Shown here piece by piece: positions 34,927 to 43,517 of a stretch of DNA of 64,000 bases. The position numbers and the translations under genes were made by a program. The stretch is from Rhodoluna limnophila (GTDB lineage Bacteria; Actinomycetota; Actinomycetes; Actinomycetales; Microbacteriaceae): the NCBI RefSeq assembly GCF_005845365.1, contig NZ_CP040509.1, positions 868,001 through 932,000 on the forward strand, read 5' to 3'. Every line of letters starts with the position of its first letter. Position 1 is the stretch's first letter. The notes beneath the pieces are model-generated. The model was given only the letters and a program-made list of their open reading frames with translations, was not told the DNA's origin and did no database searches.

Positions 34927-35463
34927 ATGCCAAAAGGCTTAGTGCTGACCCTAGGCCTACTGCTAGCCGCAGTAGGCCTATTCGGGGTCCTCTCGAAAAA
35001 CCCAGCATCCACGCCAGCACCTGAATCGAGTGCTGTCAGCAGTGGGCCTTGCCTGGATTCTGGGGTGACTCTAGTGATTGATTTTGGGTCTGAATCAGCT
35101 CTGGAAAGCAAAGTTTCATGCCTACAAGATTTTGCGGGCAATGGCTGGCAATTGTTAGAAGAAGCTGATTTGGCACCAACCGGAACAAGTCAATACCCAG
35201 CAGCGTTTGTTTGCCGCATAGGCGGATGGCCTACCGAAACTGCACAGGATTGCCTTGACACCCCCAGCTATCAAGAGGGCACCTGGGTCTACTTCAAATC
35301 TCTAGCCGGTGAGTGGGTCAGAAGCGGACAGGGTGCAGCTGACCCGAACAATCGAGTTGCCTGCGGAGCGGCGGAGGGCTGGGTGTTCATCACGCCGAAC
35401 ACACCTGAATCCGAGCAGTCACCATCGGCGTCCGTTCCACAACTCACCTGTGACACCAAATAG
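34927..35463 (+). CDS. membrane-anchored beta-domain protein (DUF4430/transcobalamin C-domain-like)
   Basis: A 178-residue protein starting two bases after the toroid gene. A hydrophobic N-terminus (LVLTLGLLLAAVGLFGVL, residues 5-22) has no lipobox, so it is a signal anchor or signal peptide. Residues about 45-170 have the pattern of the DUF4430-type domain: VTLVIDFG, then GWQLLEE, FVCRIGGWPTETAQDC, TWVYFKSLAGEW and GAAEGWVFI. Its spacing recalls the C-terminal beta domain of intrinsic factor and transcobalamin. Cysteines at VSCL, VCR, QDCL and ACGA could form disulfides. It lies between the toroid gene and the ECF transporter under one riboswitch, so it may hold the toroid protein at the membrane. 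Confidence 0.62.
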   Translation: MPKGLVLTLGLLLAAVGLFGVLSKNPASTPAPESSAVSSGPCLDSGVTLVIDFGSESALESKVSCLQDFAGNGWQLLEEADLAPTGTSQYPAAFVCRIGGWPTETAQDCLDTPSYQEGTWVYFKSLAGEWVRSGQGAADPNNRVACGAAEGWVFITPNTPESEQSPSASVPQLTCDTK

Positions 35464-35466
35464 GGC

Positions 35467-36420
35467 ATGTTCAAGACTTTGACCGCACAGGTACACCCCG
35501 GAGTTTGGTGGCTACTTGGCCTGTCCTTTGCTGTCGCAGCAAGCTTGCAGGACTATTGGCTCCCGCTTGCAATTATTTGCCTGACATCCGTTGCCCTCGC
35601 ATCTGCTGGAGCGGCCGAAAACGCAGTGCGGCAAACCCTTCGGCTCTACCTAATCCTGGCAATCCTGGTGATTTTGGTCCGAGTTTCTTTTCGAGTAATT
35701 TTCAATTTTCCAGACCCCACTAAGCCGGTCTTTTTGAACCTTCCTCTAATCAACCTAGATCTAGGATTTGGCACGCTTACCTCGCTCTTCGGTCCGGTAT
35801 CGCTGGCGTCAATTACTTTAGGCCTAACCGATGGCTTGCGACTGGCAGCGATAATCCTGGCCGTGGCCATGGCAAACACCTTGGCAAACCCAAAACGACT
35901 TTTGAAGAGCACGCCGGCAGCACTCTACGAGCTGGCCACAGCAGCCGTAGTGGCTATTAATCTTGCGCCCCAACTTATTTCAAGCCTCCAGAGAGTCAGA
36001 AAAGCTCGCGAGCTTAGAGGGCGAAGTCGAAAAGTCACCACCCTGACTGGCACGATTATTCCGGCGCTGGAAGACACGATTGACAGCTCTCTAGATTTGG
36101 CCGCCAGCATGGCATCTCGGGGCTTCGGAAGGCGTGGGCCAGTGCCAGCTGGTCAGCTCAGGGAGACTCGTCTCCTAACATTCACAGCGCTGGTTGCGAT
36201 GATTTTTTCCATTTTCTCGATGCTGAGTGTTGGGCTGAGTGACCTAGTAACCCCAATTAGCTTTTTTATCGCCTTGATAGCCAGTCTTACCTCTGTGAAA
36301 CTTGCTTCGCGACACGGAGTTAGAACTCGATTTCGGGCCCACACCTGGGCAGCAGCTGATTTTGCAATCATGGGACTGAGCGCCTCAATAGTGTTCGTTG
36401 GCTTCTGGCTTGGAGGCTAA
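35467..36420 (+). CDS. ECF transporter T component (EcfT/CbiQ-like)
   Basis: This 317-residue membrane protein has five or six hydrophobic segments and the coupling helices that identify T components: KARELRGRSRKV near residue 180 and MASRGFGRRGP near 213, each with the short Arg-containing motif that contacts the ATPases. It follows the beta-domain gene by 3 bases. It joins the ATPases and S component encoded downstream into one energy-coupling factor complex. The T, A-A, S order resembles the predicted actinobacterial CbrTUV-type cobalamin transporters as I recall them. Confidence 0.9.
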   Translation: MFKTLTAQVHPGVWWLLGLSFAVAASLQDYWLPLAIICLTSVALASAGAAENAVRQTLRLYLILAILVILVRVSFRVIFNFPDPTKPVFLNLPLINLDLGFGTLTSLFGPVSLASITLGLTDGLRLAAIILAVAMANTLANPKRLLKSTPAALYELATAAVVAINLAPQLISSLQRVRKARELRGRSRKVTTLTGTIIPALEDTIDSSLDLAASMASRGFGRRGPVPAGQLRETRLLTFTALVAMIFSIFSMLSVGLSDLVTPISFFIALIASLTSVKLASRHGVRTRFRAHTWAAADFAIMGLSASIVFVGFWLGG

Positions 36421-36421
36421 T

Positions 36422-38005
36422 GTGATCAAGACTTCAAACCTGACGCTTAGGTATAAATCGAGCGAAACTCCGATCCTAAGAAACGTCAACTTAGCTATTA
36501 GTGCTGGCCAGATGGCGCTTGTTTGCGGCCCGACCGGGAGCGGAAAATCAACGCTCCTGAAATGCCTGAATTCAATTGCTCCTGCATTCACCGGAGGGAC
36601 TCTCACCGGGTCGGTTTCAATAGACGGACAAACCACCTCCGGTACTGCTCCACACGAAATTGCTCACCTGGTTGGCTATGTGAACCAGCAGCCAGAAGGT
36701 GGTTTTGTCTCAGAAACCGTTGAGGATGAGCTGGTTTTCGGCATGGAGCAACTAGGTGTTACGCCAGCTGAAATGGGCAATAACCTTGCTCGGGTAGCCG
36801 AGATTTTTGATCTCGCTCCGGTGCTGGATCGACGACTAACTGAGCTTTCGGGCGGGCAACAGCAAAAAGTCGCTATTGCAGCCGCCGTTGCAGCAGGCCA
36901 AAAGATTTTGTTGCTCGACGAGCCGACCTCGGCGCTTTCACCTTCGACAGCCGCCGAGTTGCTGTCCCTTCTAAAAAAACTGAGCACCGATGAGGGCATC
37001 ACGGTGATTCTCGTAGAACATCGAATCGAACGGGTACTTGAGTTGGTTGATTCCGTGGTCATGGTGCACGGTGACGGTTCAGTGACTCAGGGCGACAAAA
37101 CAACCCAATTCAGCGACTCCAGATGTGCCCCACCACTCATCGAACTAAGTCAAAAACTGGGATGGGCCCCGGTGGCCACCAACGTCTCAGAGGCACGAAA
37201 TCACTGGCGTGAATCGGCTCCGAGATTCCGCAGTCGCGTTCCTCTGAGTCCTAATCCAGAAATGGCCCTGAGCATTCGAGAGCTCGATGTTCATTACGGC
37301 AGTGAAGCCGCCGTATCGGGAGCCACGTTTGACCTAGCATTCGGCTCTATCACAGCACTTATGGGGCAAAACGGAGCGGGAAAAACCAGCCTCATCAGCG
37401 CCCTCAGGGACCCGAAATTAATCTCCTCCGGAACGGTAGCTTTGGGTGAGCGCAGCACCACCGACCTGTCGTTGCAAGAGCTGCTTCGAGCAGTGACCAT
37501 GGTTCCACAGAAGGCCTCTGACCTGCTTTTTCTGAATTCGGTCGGTAAGGAGTTGCAGGAGTCAGATGCGTTCGGGGGCCTTGCGACAGGCACAACAGCT
37601 CGTTTGCTGACTAGATTGAACGGCCGGCTGGACCCGAATCAGCACCCACGAGACCTCTCAGCAGGACAAAAACTTTCGTTGGTTCTGGCCATGCAGTTGG
37701 CGAATGGGGCACGCGTCCTGCTGCTAGACGAGCCGACTCGTGGTCTCGATTATTTTGCCAAGCGTCAACTGGCCGAACAGTTACAGGTGCTGCAGACCTC
37801 TGGTGCATGCATCTTGGTGGCTTCGCATGACGTGGAGTTCATCTCTCAAATCGCCGACCGCGTGCTGCTCCTAGATCAGGGCAAACTTATCCAGGACAGC
37901 GCCCCAGAAGAACTCCTTGGATTTCAAAAGCCATTCGAAACCCAAATTGCGCAGGTCTCAGAATTGCCCGACCTCATTTCAATTAGTCAGGTGGTCGAAC
38001 TCTGA
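36422..38005 (+). CDS. ECF transporter ATPase with two fused ABC domains
   Basis: A 527-residue fusion of two ABC ATPase domains. The first has Walker A CGPTGSGKSTLLKCL near residue 40, signature LSGGQQQKVAIAAA, and Walker B LLLDEPTSALS. The second has MGQNGAGKTSLISAL near 325, signature LSAGQKLSLVLAMQL, and LLLDEPTRGLD. I place the start at GTG 36422, with GGAGG eight bases ahead, rather than at an upstream ATG overlapping the T gene. It overlaps the S gene by one base (TGATG). Both ATP sites look intact, so it would act as the whole ATPase pair. Confidence 0.93.
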   Translation: MIKTSNLTLRYKSSETPILRNVNLAISAGQMALVCGPTGSGKSTLLKCLNSIAPAFTGGTLTGSVSIDGQTTSGTAPHEIAHLVGYVNQQPEGGFVSETVEDELVFGMEQLGVTPAEMGNNLARVAEIFDLAPVLDRRLTELSGGQQQKVAIAAAVAAGQKILLLDEPTSALSPSTAAELLSLLKKLSTDEGITVILVEHRIERVLELVDSVVMVHGDGSVTQGDKTTQFSDSRCAPPLIELSQKLGWAPVATNVSEARNHWRESAPRFRSRVPLSPNPEMALSIRELDVHYGSEAAVSGATFDLAFGSITALMGQNGAGKTSLISALRDPKLISSGTVALGERSTTDLSLQELLRAVTMVPQKASDLLFLNSVGKELQESDAFGGLATGTTARLLTRLNGRLDPNQHPRDLSAGQKLSLVLAMQLANGARVLLLDEPTRGLDYFAKRQLAEQLQVLQTSGACILVASHDVEFISQIADRVLLLDQGKLIQDSAPEELLGFQKPFETQIAQVSELPDLISISQVVEL

Positions 38006-38781
38006 TGAACTTCAAACACCAAGCCATGAGAGCCCTGGCTCTGTCACTCGCTTCCGTGGCGGCGCTGATGATGTTTACCTGGCCACTGGTTATTGGGGTA
38101 ACTGCCCAGAGCGAATCTGAAATTGCCCAAACCGCATTTTTGATACTGATGCCGCTGGTTCTTGTTTTGCTACTGATTGAATTTTCAACCGGCGGAATCG
38201 ATGCCCGACAGATTGCCCTACTGGGTGTACTAACTGCGCTCAATGCTGTGATTCGAATGCTGGGCGCCGGAACGGCCGGTGTGGAGACAGCATTTTTTCT
38301 GATTATTATCGCTGCCTACGTTTTTGGGCCAAGTTTTGGATTTCTCTTCGGGGCGCTGTCGCTTTTGGTTTCGGGTCTTCTCACGGGCGGTATCGGCCCG
38401 TGGTTACCATTTCAAATGATGGCCGCTGCCCTGGTTGGACTAGCAGCTGGTGCATTGCCAAAAGTTAGCAGAACCTGGCTCCAATTCCTGATGCTTTGCG
38501 GGTACGCATTCGTCGCCAGTTTTTTCTATGGCGGATTGATGACTCTTTGGAATTGGCCATTTCTTGCCGGCAGTGGGACTTCAATTTCTTACGTAGCCGG
38601 AGCCAGTCTCATCGAAAACCTAACGAGGTTTTTACAGTATGAAATCTTCACCGGCGGCTTGCTCTGGGACTTTGGGCGAGCGATTACGACCTCAGTTTTG
38701 ATCTTGTTAACGGCACCAGCCCTGCTGGCCACTCTGAATCGAGCAGCAAACAGGGCTGGTTTTGTGAAGCTACCGGATTAG
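38005..38781 (+). CDS. ECF transporter S component, cobalamin-type
   Basis: A 258-residue membrane protein with about seven hydrophobic segments. The block ARQIALLGVLTALNAVIR, with Ala-rich small residues for packing on the T protein, and the later GGIGPWLPFQMMAAALVGL are characteristic of ECF S components in this actinobacterial subgroup. The cobalamin specificity is inferred from the upstream riboswitch; Lactobacillus CbrT is the best-studied S component for B12. The end of the gene overlaps the DoxX-like gene's stop by 4 bases, and no terminator is visible between them. Confidence 0.85.
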   Translation: MNFKHQAMRALALSLASVAALMMFTWPLVIGVTAQSESEIAQTAFLILMPLVLVLLLIEFSTGGIDARQIALLGVLTALNAVIRMLGAGTAGVETAFFLIIIAAYVFGPSFGFLFGALSLLVSGLLTGGIGPWLPFQMMAAALVGLAAGALPKVSRTWLQFLMLCGYAFVASFFYGGLMTLWNWPFLAGSGTSISYVAGASLIENLTRFLQYEIFTGGLLWDFGRAITTSVLILLTAPALLATLNRAANRAGFVKLPD

Positions 38782-39194
38782 AAAACCGGAAGAATTACCA
38801 CTGCCTGAAGAACCGCAGCTGCAGCACTGAACAGGAACAGCTTTGAAGTCATCTTCCAGGTGTATTTGTTCTCACCACGAACTGTGTGCATGATGTGCGC
38901 TACTGCCATGGTTAGAGCCAAACCAGCCGCTGCCAATACACCCCAAATTTGTGCCCAGGCAAAACCTGGAACAAAGTAGGCAGCCAGTGGCGCCAGGATG
39001 ATGCCAACCGCACCAAGAAGCTCAACCCAAGCAATTAGACGAACCAAGCCAAACGGAATGTTTGCAACCCAGCCAAAACCTGCGCCAAGCAGGGTCTCTT
39101 TAGTTGCAGTGGCCTTGAACTTACCGGCCTTGTAGAAGCTGAACGCGACCAAAGCTGAAAGTGCCAGACCCGCGAGTGCATAAACGATGTTCAT
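38778..39194 (-). CDS. DoxX-like membrane protein
   Basis: This 138-residue protein has four hydrophobic segments (residues about 3-23, 47-70, 80-98, 117-136) and the DoxX-like core around RLIAWVELLGAVGIILAP. DoxX-family proteins are small membrane proteins tied to thiol/redox or quinone stress in some bacteria. It is convergent with the S component, overlapping it by 4 bases at the stop codons. A perfect inverted repeat sits in its promoter region (39260-39276). Confidence 0.85.
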   Translation of the reverse strand: MNIVYALAGLALSALVAFSFYKAGKFKATATKETLLGAGFGWVANIPFGLVRLIAWVELLGAVGIILAPLAAYFVPGFAWAQIWGVLAAAGLALTMAVAHIMHTVRGENKYTWKMTSKLFLFSAAAAVLQAVVILPVF

Positions 39195-39259
39195 TGAAGT
39201 TCCTTTTATAGTCTTGAGTTTCGGATCATTCCGATTTACAGTAGTTAGTAAAGCATGGG

Positions 39260-39276
39260 TTGACTAAATTAGTCAA
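39260..39276. promoter_or_regulatory. inverted-repeat operator candidate between divergent genes
   Basis: TTGACTA-AAT-TAGTCAA is a perfect 7-bp inverted repeat. On both strands the outer TTGACT can serve as a -35, with TTTACT or TTTACA 18 bases downstream as a -10. One protein bound here could control both the DoxX-like gene (minus) and the HicB-like/HTH gene (plus). Confidence 0.55.
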
Positions 39277-39313
39277 GTAGCCCTTTACAAAAAGTTACGA
39301 GTTAGGAGTCGCG

Positions 39314-39706
39314 ATGGAAATCAAGGCACTTTGCGAACGCCAGGATGACGGCTGGTTGATTGCCGTGCCCGAACTCGGCAACTTTAAGACCACTGCGAAG
39401 CGCCTAGATAAGGCAACCGAGCAAATCAAACTGCTTGCCGAGCAAACCACCGGCGAGTCCAAGTGTGACATCGTGGTCAAGGTTGAAGCGGTTATGCCGG
39501 GAATCATCTGCGACATCGAATCAGCTCAAGCAAAAATGCGTGAGGCAACCCGTCTTCAAGAAGAAGCATCTAACGAGATTCGCGATGTGGTCGGACGCAT
39601 GCGTGATCGTGGCCTGACGATGCGAGACATCGCGGTGTTGCTTGGTGTTACCCCTCAGCGTGTGGCCCAGTTGGCGCCTTGCACCGAAGAATCAGTAGTC
39701 GCCTAG
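39314..39706 (+). CDS. HicB-like protein with a C-terminal helix-turn-helix
   Basis: A 130-residue soluble protein. The first 80 residues look like a HicB-type beta fold: ERQDDGWLIAVPELGNFKTTAKRLDKATEQIKLLAE has the PELG-like and periodic pattern of HicB. Residues about 95-120 form a helix-turn-helix (LTMRDIAVLLGVTPQRVAQL). No hicA toxin is nearby, so it is an orphan. It may be a free regulator, possibly of itself or of the DoxX gene. The start ATG has AGGAG 8 bases ahead. Its function is not established. Confidence 0.7.
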   Translation: MEIKALCERQDDGWLIAVPELGNFKTTAKRLDKATEQIKLLAEQTTGESKCDIVVKVEAVMPGIICDIESAQAKMREATRLQEEASNEIRDVVGRMRDRGLTMRDIAVLLGVTPQRVAQLAPCTEESVVA

Positions 39707-40357
39707 CTAGACTCGCCAGGTTGGTAGTCGCCAACCCAGCCCAACCGCGATCATTCGGAGTGCAACGATTGCTGCGGCCGAAATACTGACCGACCAGAAC
39801 GCACCCCAGTTGAGAGCGTTGAGCAAAACCACTAACCAGGCCCCGGCGAACGCCACCACTGCATATGGTTGGTGGTCATTGAAAGCGCGTGGAATTTCAT
39901 TCACCACCACGTCTCGCAAAACCCCACCAAAGACCGGTGTGATCACACCCATAATTACCGCGATGATTGCCGGCATTCCAGCCTCGATCGCAATTTGAGT
40001 GCCCGTTGCGGCAAAAATTCCAAGCCCAAGCGCATCTGGCCACTGCATCGAGCGTTCGGTCAGTTCAATGTGACGGGCGCGCATAAAGAGCAGCGCCAGC
40101 GCGCAGAGACCAAGAATCACCCAAATCCAGCCCCAGTTTTCAACCCAAAAGAATGGCCTACGGTCCAAGAGAATGTCACGAAGCGTTCCGCCGCCAAAGG
40201 CAGCCAGCGCGGTGACAATTGCCATGCCAACAAGATCAAGCCGCTTACGCGCAGCCTCGATCAAACCAGATAGGGCAAACGCCAATGTACCAATGACCTC
40301 GAAGGCTAGGGTGCCATAGGAGACTAACCATTCGGCAACGGAAGAGGCTGAGGACAT
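39707..40357 (-). CDS. TRIC-type (UPF0126/YicG-like) membrane protein
   Basis: A 216-residue protein with two repeats of three transmembrane segments. Each repeat carries a Gly-Arg-rich element: GGGTLRDILLDRRPFFWVE near residue 55 and FGGVLRDVVVNEIPRAF near 140. This pattern is that of trimeric intracellular cation (TRIC) channel homologues in bacteria. It abuts the HicB-like gene stop-to-stop with no gap. Transport of K+ or another cation is inferred from the family. Confidence 0.93.
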   Translation of the reverse strand: MSSASSVAEWLVSYGTLAFEVIGTLAFALSGLIEAARKRLDLVGMAIVTALAAFGGGTLRDILLDRRPFFWVENWGWIWVILGLCALALLFMRARHIELTERSMQWPDALGLGIFAATGTQIAIEAGMPAIIAVIMGVITPVFGGVLRDVVVNEIPRAFNDHQPYAVVAFAGAWLVVLLNALNWGAFWSVSISAAAIVALRMIAVGLGWRLPTWRV

Positions 40358-40428
40358 AGGTTAATCGTAGAGCAAGGCCAACCGCCACTCCCCTGCTTTA
40401 CCACCAGGATCAAGAACGACAGGTGCGC

Positions 40429-40460
40429 AAAAGCGCCCCGCATTTCTGCGGAGCGCTTTA
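40429..40460. terminator. terminator after the 74-residue gene
   Basis: A 13-bp stem (40430-40442 with 40447-40459, loop TTTC) contains one mismatch or G-U. The minus strand has a run of T residues next to it. It lies 10 bases past the stop of the gene at 40469-40693. It could also slow plus-strand transcription. Confidence 0.8.
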
Positions 40461-40468
40461 CGACTGGC

Positions 40469-40693
40469 TTACCAGAGGGTTGTGATGGCGAGGGCTAGGA
40501 AATAGCAACCTAGACCTGTAAAGGCAAAGCCAAGACCGAGCCCAACTGGCGAGCCGAAACCATGCCAGCGTTCTTGGTAATCGAAGCCCTTTCGGCGCAT
40601 CTTGTCTAGCATCTGGCGCGTGGCCACAGCGTCTTCAAGTTGGGCTTTTGATTCTTCGATGTGCTGTTGCTTTTTTGCTTTTTTGTCGATCAT
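40469..40693 (-). CDS. small membrane protein, unknown function
   Basis: A 74-residue protein that I do not recognise. The N-terminal 45 residues are charged and helical (MIDKKAKKQQHIEESKAQLE), and the C-terminus is a hydrophobic segment (LGFAFTGLGCYFLALAI). It is thus probably a single-pass, tail-anchored protein. The start ATG at 40693 follows a purine-rich stretch, and a strong terminator follows the gene, which supports it being real. No informative neighbour. Confidence 0.6.
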   Translation of the reverse strand: MIDKKAKKQQHIEESKAQLEDAVATRQMLDKMRRKGFDYQERWHGFGSPVGLGLGFAFTGLGCYFLALAITTLW

Positions 40694-40841
40694 TTTTCTT
40701 CATTTCTCTAAATGGAATAGTGGAATGAAGCCAAAAAATAATAATTATCAACAATGCTTCTTGCCCAGTTTACTCGAGCACTGAGGTGGCAACTTGAGGA
40801 TCGAGGCTTGCCAATGCTTTTAGCGGATTCAGTTAAACACT

Positions 40842-40867
40842 AAAACCCCCTATTACTAGGGGGTTTT
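40842..40867. terminator. terminator after tmRNA
   Basis: AAAACCCCCTA (40842-40852) pairs with TAGGGGGTTTT (40857-40867) around TTAC. It is symmetrical; on the minus strand it ends the ssrA transcript, about 47 bases past the mature 3' end. Confidence 0.9.
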
Positions 40868-40913
40868 GCGCTATGGGATGACTCGTAGCCTCTTGCCGAA
40901 ACAAAAGCCTGAG

Positions 40914-41283
40914 TGGAGATGGGGGGAATTGAACCCCCGTCCAATACAGAGTTTCTGACTCTTCTACGGGTGTAGCTTCAATAAGGTTCTACTCGGCCCC
41001 GGCACTAGCTTGAAGCGACACATCCGACGGGCCCAGCCAAAGTGAAAGTCCCGAGCAGCCCTTAGGCACAACTACTCAGCAAGATCTCTAAATGACGCTA
41101 GGGTTCAGAACGAAATCAAATCTGATCTAACGGACTTCGGGGCTAGCGCTATTAAGCAGCTAGGGCGAAGTCGGTGCGTGATGATTTAGCACCTATAGTT
41201 TGCAGCGGACATTAACGAGTTGACGCTACATTCTCGACCCGCTTCTTCCAGTTACACATGCACTGTCGAAACCGATCATCCCC
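40914..41283 (-). ncRNA. ssrA: transfer-messenger RNA
   Basis: tmRNA rescues stalled ribosomes with SmpB. The acceptor stem pairs GGGGATG at the 5' end (41283) with CATCTCC at the 3' end, and the T arm GGACGGGGGTTCAATTCCCCCC is present (about 22 bases at 40921-40945). No CCA is encoded. The tag's end is clear: the frame ACC GAC TTC GCC CTA GCT GCT TAA gives TDFALAA, with KSSR before it. The resume codon is uncertain, because the usual GCA at the expected place is in another frame. smpB lies just upstream, the standard pairing. Confidence 0.95.
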
Positions 41284-41412
41284 ATATTTAGTTATCATCA
41301 CCCCGAAAGACCTAACCTAAACGTCTGGGCCTTGATCTTTTGGGGTTATCTCAAGAATAAGCCCTACCGCCGACAATAGGCTGTGACTTCCCTGAGAGTG
41401 CTGGATGCCCTG

Positions 41413-41886
41413 TTACCAGTCCTTGCCCTTGGTGGACATTGCACGGGCAGCCTCACGTTTATCGGTCTGCTCCTTGAGGGTCTGGCGCTTATCGTACTCG
41501 CGCTTTCCCTTGGCCAAGGCAAGCTCGACTTTGGCACGGCCGTCTTTGAAGTAAATCGATAGCGGCACCAATGTAAAACCGGATTCCTTGATTTTGCCCA
41601 TCAGTTTGTAAATCTCATGCCCGTTCAAAAGCAACTTGCGCTTGCGACGAGCTGGATGGTTGTTCCAGGTGGCCTGGGTGTACTCAGGAATATGCACATT
41701 CTCTAGCCAAACCTCGCCACCCTCGATGGTGGCATACCCGTCTACAAGAGAGGCTCGGCCAGCCCTCAGCGACTTAACCTCTGGACCGGTTAGCACCATG
41801 CCAGCCTCGTACACGTCAATAATTAGGTAGTCGTGACGGGCTTTGCGGTTGCTGGCAACAACCTTCTGTCCACGTTCTCTTGGCAT
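41413..41886 (-). CDS. smpB: SsrA-binding protein SmpB
   Basis: SmpB binds tmRNA and takes part in trans-translation. I place the start at ATG 41886 ([20 protein letters not shown]), giving 157 residues; the frame is open further upstream but overlaps ftsX. The core [23 protein letters not shown] is intact, and the C-terminal tail is basic ([20 protein letters not shown]). It is followed by ssrA after a gap of 130 bases, and preceded by ftsX with 7 bases between them. Confidence 0.97.
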   Translation of the reverse strand: MPRERGQKVVASNRKARHDYLIIDVYEAGMVLTGPEVKSLRAGRASLVDGYATIEGGEVWLENVHIPEYTQATWNNHPARRKRKLLLNGHEIYKLMGKIKESGFTLVPLSIYFKDGRAKVELALAKGKREYDKRQTLKEQTDKREAARAMSTKGKDW

Positions 41887-41893
41887 AAGGGTT

Positions 41894-42802
41894 CTATATT
41901 CGCAGGTATCTGCGGATAGCCAAACCAGAGGCACCGGCAGCAAGAACTATTCCAGCAGCAATCAGCAGCGGAACAACAAGCAATCCATCGGCAAGAGTTA
42001 CAAAGCTGGTGAACGGTAGACGCTCGGCCAGGTAACCCTGCACAAAGAATTGAACGATTCCGAGAACCGCACCGCCAGCCAATACCGATCCAATAGTGGC
42101 CGCGACAACACCCTCAAGGATGAATGGAAGTTGGATGTAGAAGTTGCTGGCACCGACAAGACGCATGATTCCAAGCTCGCGCCGGCGACTAAACGCACTC
42201 AGTCTGATTGTGGTTGAAATCAGCAGGGCAGCTGAGAAAAGCATTAGAACCGCAACACCGATGGACGCGATTGACGCGGCATTCAGAATGCTAAAGATTT
42301 GATCTAGGTACGTTCGCTGATCCCGCACTTCTTCAACGCCGGCCACGCCACCAAAACTCTCGGCAATGATTTGGCTCTGAGTTGAATCTTCAAGCTTTAC
42401 CCAGAATGTCTCGTTTAGCTGGTTCTTCGAGACGTACTTAGCAACGGCGTTGTCCTTGAACTGCTCTTGGAAAGTCGCGTAGGCCTGATCGTGATCCTCG
42501 AAGTAGTACTTTTCAACGTAGGCAGCCAAAGTCGGCGACTGGAGCTTCTCTTCGACAGCAGCCTTCAGGTCATCCGAAGCCTCACCCTGAGGGCAAACAT
42601 CCGCCGGCGAAACCTCACTGCAGAGGTAGATTGCCACCTGGGCTCGGTCGTACCAGTAGTTCTTCATCTGGCCAATTTGAAGCTGTAGCAGCGACGCGGT
42701 TCCGACGAAGGTCAACGAAATAAAGGTGACCAAAATCACCGATACCACCATCGATAAGTTGCGGAACAGACCCTGGCGAATCTCGCTCAAAAGAAATTTC
42801 AT
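41894..42802 (-). CDS. ftsX: cell division protein FtsX
   Basis: FtsX is the membrane partner of FtsE; the complex activates cell-wall hydrolases in division. The 302-residue protein has four transmembrane segments: residues about 18-40, 172-195, 220-245 and 270-290. A long extracellular loop (about 45-165) fits the family. The block [26 protein letters not shown] near residue 205 is typical of FtsX permeases. It overlaps the ftsE stop by 4 bases. Confidence 0.97.
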   Translation of the reverse strand: MKFLLSEIRQGLFRNLSMVVSVILVTFISLTFVGTASLLQLQIGQMKNYWYDRAQVAIYLCSEVSPADVCPQGEASDDLKAAVEEKLQSPTLAAYVEKYYFEDHDQAYATFQEQFKDNAVAKYVSKNQLNETFWVKLEDSTQSQIIAESFGGVAGVEEVRDQRTYLDQIFSILNAASIASIGVAVLMLFSAALLISTTIRLSAFSRRRELGIMRLVGASNFYIQLPFILEGVVAATIGSVLAGGAVLGIVQFFVQGYLAERLPFTSFVTLADGLLVVPLLIAAGIVLAAGASGLAIRRYLRI

Positions 42803-43479
42803 CGGTAAGAACCGCCCACTTCATCACGAATAATCACACCGTGCTGAAGCTCAACCACGCGCTTCTTGAGACGGTCTACTATGCCCCGGTCGTGGGTTGC
42901 CATAACCACCGTCGTGCCATTTAGGTTGATGCGCTCGATCAGAGCCATAATCTCTTCTGAAGTCGACGGATCAAGGTTTCCGGTCGGTTCGTCAGCAAGC
43001 AAAATCGCAGGTTTGTTGACAATCGCGCGGGCCAGAGCAACTCTCTGCTGCTCTCCACCCGATAGCTCACTTGGCAGGCGGTCTGCTTTACCCTCAAGCC
43101 CAACAAGCCTCAAAACATCTGGCACTGCCTCTTGAATGAAACCCTGAGACTTACCAATAACCTCGAGGCTAAACGCTACATTTTGCGCGATGGTCTTGTT
43201 TGGCAACAACCTGAAATCCTGAAAAACAACTCCAAGGCGCCTGCGGAAGAATGGGATTCTACGGCTCGGAATACCGACTAGGTTTTCACCGAGCACATGG
43301 ACTGAGCCTGATGTCGGAACATCCTCGCGCAACATTAGGCGCATAAGCGAGGATTTGCCAGAGCCAGAGGCTCCAACCAGAAAGACAAAATCACCCTTCT
43401 CAATTTCAAGAGAAACAGCATTCAAAGCCGGCCGAGGCGAGCCCTTGTACTGTTTGGTGACGTTCGAGATGCTAATCAT
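42799..43479 (-). CDS. ftsE: cell division ATP-binding protein FtsE
   Basis: FtsE is the ABC ATPase driving FtsX. The 226-residue protein has Walker [16 protein letters not shown] near residue 36, signature [15 protein letters not shown] near 138 and Walker [12 protein letters not shown] near 160. It is downstream of prfB by about 38 bases, and the stop overlaps the ftsX start. The gene order prfB-ftsE-ftsX-smpB-ssrA is conserved in actinobacteria. Confidence 0.98.
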   Translation of the reverse strand: MISISNVTKQYKGSPRPALNAVSLEIEKGDFVFLVGASGSGKSSLMRLMLREDVPTSGSVHVLGENLVGIPSRRIPFFRRRLGVVFQDFRLLPNKTIAQNVAFSLEVIGKSQGFIQEAVPDVLRLVGLEGKADRLPSELSGGEQQRVALARAIVNKPAILLADEPTGNLDPSTSEEIMALIERINLNGTTVVMATHDRGIVDRLKKRVVELQHGVIIRDEVGGSYR

Positions 43480-43517
43480 GATGCCTCCAGCCTAAGTTGA
43501 GGCTTTGGAATCAGGGC

